In this document: in pieces, positions 54,780 through 64,000 of the stretch
Layout: every line of letters starts with the position of its first letter
Numbering within the stretch: position 1 is the first letter of the stretch
Origin: Adiantum capillus-veneris
Taxonomy: Eukaryota > Streptophyta > Polypodiopsida > Polypodiales > Pteridaceae
NCBI GenBank assembly: GCA_014529385.2
Contig: CM043944.1
Location: 46,014,268-46,078,267 of the forward strand
Length of the DNA: 64,000 nt
Direction: 5' to 3'
Position numbers and translations under genes: made by a program
Notes under the pieces: model-generated
Seen by the model: the letters and a program-made list of their open reading frames with translations, nothing else
Databases searched by the model: none
Told to the model about the DNA's origin: nothing

Positions 54780-55990
54780 TTGACTAAAAAGCATAGTGAA
54801 TCACCTTCAAGGTGCAAGAATAGGTAATTGCATGTGGACAAAGACCTTCCCTTCACATCCAAGGCATATCAACTCAGAGCTTCCTTGTCACATCCATGAG
54901 CGGCATCAAGGTGCAAGCATTGGAGATTGCGATTAGAGAGAGGCCGTTCCTTCGCATATGCTGAAAGCAGCCCGGCCTTTCTTGCCACAATGTTCATGTT
55001 TCCTACACCATTGTGAAGTAACCCACAACACACGCTTTTAGTCCGAATGAAAGAAATGAAAAACTTGTTGCCATTGAACCCTCATCATGCACTTCTTGTC
55101 TATGCTTGACTTGTGTAGCAAATATTTCTTCTTCCCCCACAGTCATGTTGCACATGTGGATTAACCACCCTATGGACCTAAAAGCGATGATGCTTACAAG
55201 ATATTCATCACCCACAAATATTGACATGTCTAGAGTTTCTTGCATGCGGTCTTGTTGCTTCGAGTGTGCTTGCATTTTTGGCTCCTATGTTTTTTTTATG
55301 TGCTCTATGATGCTTTGCTCTAGCACTTGGATCTAGAGAGGATGCCATCACTAACTTTATGTGCTCTCGTAAGGACACTACAATTGGCATACAAATCAAT
55401 CAAAGTATCGTCAAGCACAACATCTTTCTCTAATCGCCCCTAATTTTCAATTTCCTTGTAAATTCTCTCGCTCATGTCGACACGTTGCATAAGGCCTTCA
55501 AGGTGTAGTCATAGCATCCAGTAAAAGCAGAACATTGCTTCCTTGCCATAGCCATAATGGGCATCTTGCATGGCATATGCCTTCAAGGTGCAAGCATAGG
55601 TGATTGCATCTAGAGAGAGGCCTTTCCCTCAAATCCGCTGAACCAGAGCTTCCTTGTCTTGCCGAAGGCACACGCCTTTACGGTTATGTAGGTGGTGTCC
55701 TTGACGATAAATCTCATCGTGAATTCTCTCACCTATGTGAAGGTCTTGCGTAAGGCCAATGTAGGTGATTGCATTTGGAGAGTTCCCTTTGTGTCTGCAA
55801 ACCACAATTGGCATACATATTGATGAAAGCACTGCCAAGCACTCCTTGACAAGCAATTTGATCATTGTGAATTCTCTGCCCAACGAAAGGTCAACTATGT
55901 GCATCCAAAATATGAGTCTTTTTGAAGTAACACACTGTTGCTTTTGAGGCCTCACTGTGCTCTTTTTGTCTATGCGCTTGTGCATCAAAT
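54780..55990 (-). pseudogene. PPR (pentatricopeptide repeat) pseudogene fragment
   Basis: On the minus strand, pieces of PPR repeats occur in several frames. Near 55830-55802 is FINMYANCG. Near 55780-55690 is PNAITYIGLTQDLHIGERIH. Near 55622-55581 is GLSLDAITYACTLKA. Near 55405-55381 is DDTLIDLYANCSVLTRAHKV. Near 54920 and 54820 are further copies of the GLxxxAIxxxCTL pattern. These match the helix pairs of plant PLS-type PPR proteins, which bind organellar RNA for editing or splicing. Frameshifts occur roughly every 100 bp and no start or DYW end is seen, so this is a decayed fragment. Confidence 0.75.
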
Positions 55991-56131
55991 TTTGCTTTTG
56001 TCCTTGATTTACCGCTACTCTGTGGACACGAAATTGGACACGCTTTTGCTATTGCTTTGTGGACACAAATTAAGTGAAGATTTCAAGTTATTCATCAACC
56101 CCATGACAATTGAGAAAAAGGATCGTCTATG

Positions 56132-56645
<514 letters not shown>

Positions 56646-58025
56646 ATGTCAAGTGAAGGAGATATCAAAAACTTGCAGATTGCAAAAGCTAAACTTCAAC
56701 AAGAGCTCTTGGAAGTCAACAAAATGATTGAGGCCGGCCCTAACAACAAAAGAACTTGCTCCCATTTAGAATTCAGTGGGCTGGTAGAAGACGCGTTGGC
56801 AGATCGAGCCTTCTCTGCTTTAAAAAAGTCTTTGCCACAACAGGTGGAGGTTGCCGAGGCTATTACTATAGCGATTCCACCAGAACTTATAAGACAACAA
56901 CTAGCCAGACAAGCTAAGCTGACGCTTGTATTTGGGTTCAGTGGAAGAATCCTGAATAGGTTTGAGATGATCCAATGGCTTCAGGGCCCTCAAATTCTTG
57001 GTCATGGAGGAGCAGTTGAAAGTACTTCCTACCTAGCTAAAGGTTTTTGCTCAGTGAGATTCAAAGAGGCCTCCGATGTGGAAAAGATCCTTGACAAAGG
57101 GCCCCTAGTATTTAATAGGACTACGGTGTGTGTGGTGCCTTGGGAGCCAGTGTTCGACTCACCTGAATCTTTGCAAGGGTTTCATCCGGTCTGGGTTGAG
57201 TTTGTGGGATTGCCTAGCTGGTTGTGGGATAATCTCAAGATGCTTGCTAGCCAACTGGGCACTCCCTTATTTATACCTAGCAAGAGAGGGTTTGGCAGAA
57301 CCTCAAACAGGGTTTGTATAGGATGGGATGCGTCTAGAACGCCACCCAAAATCATGGTTATCAATGTCAGAGCTGGGCTTGTTACCATTCCGCTAAACTT
57401 TGGAACATACTTTGGGGCATGTTTTAAATGCAACAACTTTGGTCACTTCACCAAGGATTGCCCCTTGAATTCTAATGGTACTGTAGCTCCGGCAACACAG
57501 GCCCCCAATGAAATGGAATCCCCGATGGGAGGGCTAGAGAAGCAGGGAGACAATAATGAAGGGACAAATACAGGGAAGAATGAAGGAGGGATGGTATGTG
57601 AGAAAATGGATACGAAGATGCAGGAAAAGATTGTGGATGAATCGATTCCCATACAACGAGCTTCTGAAGGTACATGCAATAATAATAGGATCATTACTCC
57701 CGCTGCTACCCCCAAATTTATGACAGTGACAACGGCGACGGCTCTCCAAGTCCCTGGTCTGAAAAGAGCCAAAAGAGTGAAGGCAGTGGCAAGAGATTCC
57801 AAAGTGTTGCAAGTTGTCAGAACACTAGAGGTGAAAGGATCTAATTCATCCTCTACTGCTTCGAAAGGAGGGGGGTTCATTGTCCCTCTACACAATCCAT
57901 TTGCAGCACTGCAAGAAAAGAAATCCTCTGACTTGGAACCCCCGGATTCTCCTGAGACCAAGGAGAAGGGGGGGGGGGAGGGGAATGATTTGGATGCTGA
58001 AAAATTCGTTCCTCTATCCCAATGA
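56646..58025 (+). CDS. LINE ORF1: nucleic-acid-binding protein (DUF4283 and CCHC knuckle)
   Basis: 459 codons, intact. After a charged N-terminus (KNLQIAKAKLQQELLEVNKM, probably helical) comes a DUF4283-like domain: KLTLVFGFSGRILNRFEMIQ, then YLAKGFCSVRFKEASDVEKI and HPVWVEFVGLPSWLWDNLKM. A knuckle CFKCNNFGHFTKDC lies at residues about 259-272. The C-terminal part is low complexity. The protein would coat LINE RNA. A run of about ten G (57968-57977) near the end is a likely slippage site but the frame is kept. The stop TGA overlaps the ORF2 ATG (ATGA at 58022-58025). Confidence 0.9.
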   Translation: MSSEGDIKNLQIAKAKLQQELLEVNKMIEAGPNNKRTCSHLEFSGLVEDALADRAFSALKKSLPQQVEVAEAITIAIPPELIRQQLARQAKLTLVFGFSGRILNRFEMIQWLQGPQILGHGGAVESTSYLAKGFCSVRFKEASDVEKILDKGPLVFNRTTVCVVPWEPVFDSPESLQGFHPVWVEFVGLPSWLWDNLKMLASQLGTPLFIPSKRGFGRTSNRVCIGWDASRTPPKIMVINVRAGLVTIPLNFGTYFGACFKCNNFGHFTKDCPLNSNGTVAPATQAPNEMESPMGGLEKQGDNNEGTNTGKNEGGMVCEKMDTKMQEKIVDESIPIQRASEGTCNNNRIITPAATPKFMTVTTATALQVPGLKRAKRVKAVARDSKVLQVVRTLEVKGSNSSSTASKGGGFIVPLHNPFAALQEKKSSDLEPPDSPETKEKGGGEGNDLDAEKFVPLSQ

Positions 58026-58975
58026 ACCCCGTATTAATGATGGAGTCTCTCACTATCCAATCTTGGAACGTAAAGGGGTTGAAAACCCGTAAGAAGAGAA
58101 CCCTATTATGGGAGGAAATAAAAAAGGAGAAGACAGTCAACTTTTGGGCCATCCAGGAACACCACCTAGATGCCCATAGCAAGAGAAAGCAGGTGCTAGG
58201 AAAGAAACTGGTATTTTATGGAGAAGGAAATAACGGCTTCAGTGGCGTCCTCAGCATTGTGGACAGAGAATTGGAGCCGAAGTTGGTTCTTAACCACCCA
58301 TCTGGCAGAATCTTGGGGATTAGAATCAAATGGGAAGGGCATCCCCTCACCATTGTGAATGTGTACGGCCCTTGCAACGCAAAAGATAGAGCTAAGTTAT
58401 GGATGCATCTTAGAGATACCCCTATTGAAGGGGAGTGGTTGTTGGTTGGGGACTTTAATATGGTAGAAAAGAGCAGGGATAGAACATGATCCTCCAGTGT
58501 GTTGGTTGGCTCAGAAAGGTCTAAATGGCAAAGTTTGTGTGAAAAGTGGGCAATGATCGACTGATGGGAAGTTGGCCCATGGAACAGTACGCTTGGGTTC
58601 ACCTACACAAGCCTTCAGTATGCCCACACTGCCTCTAGACTGGACAGATGCTATTGCTCGCACCAAGCTGACTGGATACCGACGTTGATGGAAATGAAGG
58701 TAGTTCCAACAACAATCCTCTCGGATCACATTCCTCTACACATATAGTTTACGAAGAATAAAGAGGAGGAGCAGGCCCCAAGAGGTGAAAAAAAACTGTT
58801 GGTAACAGGGGCACACCTATTCAAAGACCCTCTTTTCAGGAATCTAACCATGAAAGCACTGGGTAAGCTAAAGAAAGATGTCTTCCTCAACAAACACAAT
58901 GCGTGGGACCTCTTTGCTCGGAGCATCCAGAAAGCAATCAAAACCTCAGGCCCGAAGAATCAAGAAAGCTAGGGA
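58022..58975 (+). pseudogene. LINE ORF2: endonuclease domain
   Basis: The first 155 codons (58022-58489) are open: TIQSWNVKGLKTRKKRTLLW, IQEHHLDAHSKRKQVLG and GEWLLVGDFNMVEKSRDRT carry the Asn, Glu and Asp-x-Asn positions of the apurinic-type endonuclease that nicks target DNA. After a TGA the same frame continues with TASRLDRCYCSHQADWIPTL and the catalytic SDH (58721-58729), interrupted by further TGA and TAG codons. A frameshift near 58880-58970 leads to the next segment. Confidence 0.85.
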
Positions 58976-60392
58976 GGATCACCTTTTGCATCTTACAGCG
59001 GAGGTACAATTGCTTACCGCTATAAAAGCCAATGGGCATGCTACTGAGGTCGAACACAAACGATGGCTTGAAGCCAAATCGAACCTTGCTAATGAGCAGT
59101 TAGAAGATATCAAAAAGGCTAGACTTCTCTCTAGGGAGACTTTTTTGCAACCGGAAGCCTCCAATCAAGCTCAGTTTTTTAGGGCTTTAAAAATCAAGAA
59201 GAGTCGGGGCCATGTCCGCTCACTCGATGATGAGAAAGGGATAGTAGTTCATAACCAGGATGAAATGGCTCGTCTGATGTTGAGCTATCTCAGTCAAATC
59301 ATTGGACGGCCGGAGACCCAGTCCCAAGAAGTGGAAGAAGCCAGAGGGACCTTACTTCAGAGTGTCAAGAAGGAAATTCCCCACTCAGAAGCTAATAACT
59401 TGGAACGGACATTTTCCGAAGACGAATGTTGACTAGCATTGCAAGCCCTTGGCAAGGAAAAGTCCCCTGGTTGGGATGGGATGACGGTGGAATTCTATAG
59501 AGAATTTTGGGATGATCTCAAGGCCCCGATCACAAGTTTGGCCAATAAAGCCATGGTCAAAGGGTCGTTGGAGACAAGTGTGAAGAGAGGGCTTATCAAG
59601 CCCATCCCTAAACAACAGATCTGCTGCTCTAAACTGAAACATTGGCGCCCTATAACGATGATGTCGGTGGCCTACAAAATTATAGCCAAAGCAGTGGCCC
59701 TTAGACTAGCCCCCTTACTAACCAAGATCATCTCCCCCCATCAACATGGTTTCATAAAAGGAAGGTCCATTTACGATAACATCTTGGCAGCAATGGTGGG
59801 CATAGAATATGCAGCTGTCACCAAGCAGGAGTGCATTCTGCTGCAGTTGGACCTGGACAAGGCCTATGACAGAATAACATGGAAATATATAGAAGCCGTC
59901 ATGGAAGCTCTAGGCTTTGGGCCGCGCCTCTGTCGACTGGTTCGTGTAATGGGGGCTGGAAGCCAGTCAGAGATCCTATTCAACGATAGAATTGTGGGCT
60001 CTTTTGAGGTCAAAAGGTCTATTAAACAGGGATGCCCTCTCACCCCCCTACTTTTCACCATAGGATCACATCCTCTAATCACGACGCTCAAAGCTAGTGC
60101 TGAACGAGGGGAGGTACAAGGCCTTGTTCTACCAAGAAATAGACAACTCTTCGCAAAACTATTTGCAGACGATTCTCTCCTCTTCTTGAAGGCGTGCCCC
60201 GAGGTCATTAGAAAAGCTCTGGAGATTGTACAAATGTTCTTAATTGCTTCGGGGTCCCAATGTAATATAGAGAAGTCAAGGATGATTTTTCTGTCGGAAA
60301 ATGACTCATTTGCTCTTCTGTCTGGTCAGGGAAGATTGTCACAAAAGGGAACATCTTTAGACATCTCGGAGCCCCCTTGGGGGTGGATGTAA
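58878..60392 (+). pseudogene. LINE ORF2: linker and reverse transcriptase
   Basis: Two stretches in one frame, 58878-59432 and 59439-60392, are separated by a TGA. The first is a charged linker. The second is the RT: KEKSPGWDGMTVEFYREFWD, KHWRPITMMSVAYKIIAKAV, HQHGFIKGRSIYDNILAAMV, LDLDKAYDRITWKYIEAVME, RSIKQGCPLTPLLFTIGSHP and the catalytic LFADDSLLFLKACP. All core residues look intact. A frameshift near 60320 moves the continuation to another frame. Confidence 0.9.
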
Positions 60393-61661
60393 CTCACAAG
60401 CAAAGATTCGAGTGGGTGCTTGAAAAAATCAAAACAAAAATGAGTAGGTGGGAGTATGCTCTTCTCCCATTCCCAAGTCAGATAAAAGTGATGAATGCCT
60501 TTATGATTCCTTATATTGCCTTAACTAGCCCGCTTCTCAAGATGGCTAAGTGTCACTGGAAAGAGTTCTTAAAACCAGTAAAAACATTTTTATGGAAAAA
60601 TAACACGAAATCTTCCAGGCCATGGCAATGGGCCCGTTGGGAATCAGTTGCTCGTCCGGGGAATCAAGGAGGCCTCAGGATTCTCAACCATGTGGCCCAT
60701 GCAGAAGCTTGTTGCGCCAAATTTGTTGTTTCCTTAGCTAAACAGGATCAAGTTTGGGCTGTCATGATCAGAGATATGATAGAAGCAGCTAAACTTGGCT
60801 CGAAGGTGGAAAGTGGAGAGGGGTTCATGAAAAACTGTTAGCCCCGACATGGTCTACCTTAAGACTCAGGGGCAGCTCATGAGAATTGGTAAGAAAATGC
60901 AATAGAGTAGCAGGAGTCTTAAGTGGTGGGAAGAAGCCAGATACTTCAAGAACTCCATCCTGCATTGGTCCCCCTGGCTCTCCAAAGTTGTAGATCCGCC
61001 ACAAACTCCCTATTGGATTGAGACAGCCAGGAAGCTGAATAATAAGGGTCTGAACCGACTTGAGCATTTCTGGGACAGTGTCAACAAGAGTTGGAAAACC
61101 ATTGACCTTATGGTTGCCCAATACCAACTTAATAGCTTGGAGGTCTTACTTGTCCACAAAGTGATGAAAGAGCTTGACAATCTAGTGATGCCAATCTGTG
61201 ATTCGGAGTTGGACTGGAATGCTTGGAAATGGCCAGGAAGCAGTCTCTTGTGGAAACCCCATATTAAAATCATTTATCAGACAATGATGCAAAAGAAGAA
61301 TTGGTGTAGCCCCCTTAACAAGCTATGGAAAAAGCAATGGCCGGAGGAAAGATGGGAGCATGTAATGGAGAACATATGGAAGCCAATGGTTCCGCAGTAC
61401 ATGAAGGTTTTCTTATGGAAGGTTATTTGGGGTGCTCTACCGACGGGGATGAAGATTCAGGAGAGAGGGATTGGGTCAGATCGATGCAGGTTAGCTAGTG
61501 AAGATCTGGCCCACCTATTCATGGACTGCCCAGCTATAAAAGGCCTCGCAGGGAAAGTATGCAAGTGGGTCCAAAGAACATGGAAAACTAGTTTTTTCAA
61601 GACTGACCTATGCCTTGGAGGTAAAAATTCAGGTAGTCCTGCACTTCTCGTCAGCACTTAG
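60320..61661 (+). pseudogene. LINE ORF2: C-terminal region with zf-RVT domain
   Basis: Continues as SRWEYALLPFPSQIKVMNAF, then PYIALTSPLLKMAKCHWKEF (to 60841). After another shift it reads SRSLKWWEEARYFKNSILHW, and then the zf-RVT region with PQYMKVFLWKVIWGALPTGM and ASEDLAHLFMDCPAIKGLAG (His-x3-4-Cys cluster). It stops at 61659-61661. The following 400 bp are 3' untranslated. Frame breaks near 60320 and 60830 and a TAG near 60901 disable it. Confidence 0.85.
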
Positions 61662-62074
61662 ATCGTCAGATACTTCTTCTTTCATAATGTATGGCAGACA
61701 AGGAACCGCCGTGTGTTTGAAGGAGGATTTGAGGTGGCAAGCTTCGCAGAAATTATACAAGAAAGCAAAGTGCTAATATGGGCACTCGGGCGCAAGCATC
61801 ACTCGGAGGATTGGTCTAGGAGTACTTGTGCCTTGTTGTCAGCAGATGGAATGCCTAATAAATAAAAGATCTCAGAATGATGGACCTCGTGTATCAAGGA
61901 TGTGGAGGTGGGGTGGTAGGGGTGGTTGCCCTGATAGCCGTTGTAATTATGATCCCTGGATGTTGTCATGGCTTGACATGAGCATGACAAAACCTTGTAA
62001 TTTTTTGGGCTACTCAATATAATCCACTCACACTTGTGAGTTTTGCAAAAAAATAAAAATAAAAATAAAAAGAC

Positions 62075-62576
62075 TTATGAAAGCGAAAGTCAAAAGACTT
62101 TTTGTGTGCATATAAAGAGATGGTGGAGTGCACATTGATACATATGTGTCTTTCTTTTGCTTGTTTTCCTTCTAGCATTTTCTTCTCTTTAGGGATGGGT
62201 TACACCATGGACTAATAGGATTAGTGTTTACTATATAAATGCATATCCATGTTTTCCTCAATGAATATAGAAGACGTTTCTAAACTCCACTAGCATTTTG
62301 AAAAAAGAGGGGAATAAGCTATTATTTAGGTAGTGAAAGGCTCTCCTACATAGCTACCCATCTCCAATCCAATATCTTTCATGATCTCCTTGAAAATAGA
62401 TAAATAGATAGCCCAACGCTTTTCATCCCATACTATGGGTGCCACCATGTGCAACTCTTTAGCCTTCTTGCCCCCACTAAACCCACGGTGCGACCAGCTT
62501 CCTCTTTTTGCTAGCTCTCTCTTAAGAGCCGCGCCTGTGCGCGAATGAATAAGAGAGAGAGAGGAAGTTGCCTCCG

Positions 62577-62671
<95 letters not shown>

Positions 62672-62869
62672 GGCCTGCGTTAGGGGGCCAAAACGACGTG
62701 ACCTGCAGGTAAAGTACGGTTGATGAAAGTTGCAGGTCCAGACGCCATGGAAGCATGATTGATCAAATCTGTGGTTTGCCAATCGACAATTTGCTACTCT
62801 GCGACAGCAGAATAAGTGAGCAGCACCCCGCAAAGCCTGTAACAGCGCAACAGAGTACTATTGTTGCAG
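62075..62869. other. Non-coding stretch with compound microsatellite
   Basis: No gene supported between the LINE tail and the F-box exon. A GT run (about 62579-62624) is followed by a GA run with an initial GAGAGTGAG (62625-62668). The roughly 200 bp after the microsatellite could hold the promoter and 5' untranslated region of the F-box exon, but no convincing TATA box was found. Confidence 0.5.
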
Positions 62870-63049
62870 ATGCAGTCGAAGCGGCACAAAAGTGCTGACA
62901 TTTTACCTCTTCCCAGTGATGGGCTCTTGAATATCTTCTCTTTGTTGTCACCCACCTCCCTGGCGCGCTGCTGCTTGGTCTGCTCCTCCTGGTACCTCTC
63001 ATTACTCGTCTCCTCCAAGGACTTGTGTTTGGTATTCTGTCTAAGATAG
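62870..63049 (+). CDS. F-box protein, first exon or truncated gene
   Basis: From ATG 62870 (MQSKRHKSADILPLPSDGLL) the frame encodes an F-box motif: ILPLPSDGLLNIFSLLSPTS, then LARCCLVCSSWYLSL. This matches the LPxE/DxLLxIFxxLxxxxLxRCxLVCxxWxxL pattern that binds Skp1 in SCF ubiquitin ligases. It ends at TAG after VSSKDLCLVFCLR. In plant F-box genes an intron often lies just after this motif (SKDLW position), so the real exon may end near ttgtgtttggtattc with a GT donor. The preceding cag at 62867-62869 could also be a splice acceptor. No substrate-binding repeats were recognised downstream. Confidence 0.65.
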   Translation: MQSKRHKSADILPLPSDGLLNIFSLLSPTSLARCCLVCSSWYLSLLVSSKDLCLVFCLR

Positions 63050-63142
63050 CAAAAATTTCAGCATTTTGGACTATTCCAAGATAATATTGACCAGAAACAG
63101 CTGTCATATTTTTAAAGTCTGCCGTTTTCGTTTATTTCCACC

Positions 63143-63503
63143 TTGATTTCGGGAATGGGTCATCAATATGAGGCACAGAAGCAATATTGTGCGGCAATTA
63201 CGGAGGTATCCGAGATTTCTTGTGCTGCAGCTTTTTTCAAGGACAATGCTATGCAGCTGTGGAGTTTTTTACCTACAAAACCTCATGCTCCGAGGACACG
63301 GAGCCTTCATGGCAGTTTTAGCTCAAAGTCACCTCACGTCACCTTTGGAAGTACAACTTCTTGCAGAGTGGGGAAATTTAAAGATGGTCTCCAACTACTC
63401 TCGAGCAGATTACAGTCATAAATTTTGGATGTGTACATGCCACCATGCAACAGGTGGCTATAAGCTAATAAAGGGTAAGCCCAATTCAAGCCTGAAAAGA
63501 TGA
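63143..63503 (+). CDS. Overlapping small ORFs downstream of the F-box exon (hypothetical)
   Basis: Two overlapping frames (92 codons from 63143, 111 codons from 63168) are open. One contains RYPRFLVLQLFSRTMLCSCG and LLAEWGNLKMVSNYSRADYS; the other FFKDNAMQLWSFLPTKPHAP. Neither matches a domain that I know. Their position 100 bp after the F-box frame suggests they may include a second exon of that gene or a decayed part of it. Low confidence. Confidence 0.3.
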
Positions 63504-63915
63504 AAGAAACTTATACTAACCAAAATAGTTGAAATAAATTCACTCCTCGAGACCTGCAGAGTCAAGAACAACCATGTCGGCTCGCTCCAAAGCAAAAGGA
63601 AACTCTTTGTTGGATATTTCCAAACAGGACATACTTTTTGAAAGTTATCCAGAACATATAGATCTTCTGCCAATCGAGCAACCATATTGCAAAAGGGCAA
63701 AAACCACGGCTGGACTCGTTCCTGAGTATATGGCGTGTCTCTTTGAGATTCCTTCATAGAGTTAAGTAGAGCTAAGGGGAAAATTAAAGACATTGCAAGA
63801 ACTTACGGACCATACAACAGTAGGTAATAAGCTAATGAAAGGTAAGCTCATTTCCGAGCCGGAAAAAATGAAAGAAATTTCTACTGTGAAAATAAATTCA
63901 CTCCTCTAGACCCAT
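63459..63915. repeat. Direct repeat pair, about 370 bp apart
   Basis: taagctaataaagggtaagc near 63459 and taagctaatgaaaggtaagc near 63829 begin two similar segments of about 85-95 bp that end in aaataaattcactcctcgag and aaataaattcactcctctag. Similarity is roughly 80% by eye. The ORF at 63574 lies between them. Confidence 0.7.
63574..63759 (+). CDS. 61-codon ORF (hypothetical)
   Basis: Starts with a good plant context (acaaccATGtcggc) and follows a possible acceptor (gacctgcag at about 63551-63559). It encodes a Lys-rich start and LLPIEQPYCKRAKTTAGLVP, ending FEIPS. No family recognised. It lies between two diverged direct repeats (63459-63550 and 63829-63915), so it may be part of a duplicated exon-bearing segment. 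Confidence 0.3.
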   Translation: MSARSKAKGNSLLDISKQDILFESYPEHIDLLPIEQPYCKRAKTTAGLVPEYMACLFEIPS

Positions 63916-64000
63916 GGAGTTGGGCAAAACAACAAACTCGGCTCAACTCCACATACTCCCAAACGAAAACATGAATCCACTCGTAGACTTGCGTCAGATG

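Larger units (their letters stand above)
56646..62074 (+). mobile_element. Near full-length L1-type LINE
   Basis: Contains ORF1, then ORF2 with endonuclease, RT and a C-terminal RNA-binding-type (zf-RVT) domain. It ends in an A-rich tail of the form (AAAAAT)n (about 62046-62071). It is the source-like copy for the RT scraps at 1380-1984 and 36190-36545. ORF1 is intact. ORF2 has several stops and at least three frameshifts, so this copy cannot mobilise itself. Confidence 0.9.

Overview
This window looks like nuclear DNA from a large, repeat-rich land-plant genome. The evidence is Ty1/copia and Ty3/gypsy (chromodomain) retrotransposon debris, an L1-type LINE with a plant DUF4283-like ORF1, a pentatricopeptide-repeat (PPR) pseudogene, an F-box exon and very long (GA)n/(GT)n microsatellites. 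The degree of nesting would suit a fern, lycophyte or other large-genome plant, but the species cannot be named from sequence alone. No rRNA or tRNA gene, bacterial operon or CRISPR array was recognised. Almost nothing is an undamaged host gene.

Layout. 0-15.7 kb is a mosaic of decayed fragments: gypsy integrase/chromodomain pieces on both strands, an antisense LINE reverse-transcriptase (RT) scrap, an internally deleted copia element between two related LTR pieces (4.57-8.3 kb), a second copia remnant on the minus strand broken by a plus-strand copia leader (10.3-12.6 kb), and an unidentified stop-interrupted coding region (14.3-15.2 kb). 15.7-36.2 kb is a tandem array of five roughly 2-3.6 kb units of unknown nature. 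Every unit keeps the same 25-codon and 32-codon (24 in unit 1) minus-strand ORFs, and the four units that reach it keep the same hairpin. Unit 3 is split by the best-preserved element of the window, a 7.19 kb copia element with 208-bp LTRs, 5-bp target-site duplication, primer-binding site (PBS), polypurine tract and one continuous gag-pol frame broken by only two stop codons.

36.2-39.3 kb holds a LINE scrap and a shrunken copia derivative on the minus strand. 39.3-47.0 kb is the 5' portion of a gypsy-type element: probable LTR, tRNA-Asp-type PBS, a 2.6 kb leader containing at least seven copies of a perfect or near-perfect palindrome, gag, and an aspartic protease with a long unassigned tail. 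It is cut off before RT. 47-50.7 kb contains minus-strand gypsy and copia remnants and GA arrays. 50.7-53.5 kb is a second shrunken copia derivative, split inside its zinc knuckle by a 1.3 kb terminal-inverted-repeat (TIR) element. 54.8-56.0 kb is a PPR pseudogene. 56.6-62.1 kb is an almost full-length L1-like LINE. 62.9-63.8 kb has an F-box exon and nearby small ORFs.

Most genes here work, or worked, only within their own mobile elements. The points most worth following up are the palindrome-studded gypsy leader, the tandem array with its conserved micro-ORFs and signs of homogenisation, the copia derivatives lacking integrase and most of RT, and the TIR element whose removal restores a zinc-knuckle reading frame.
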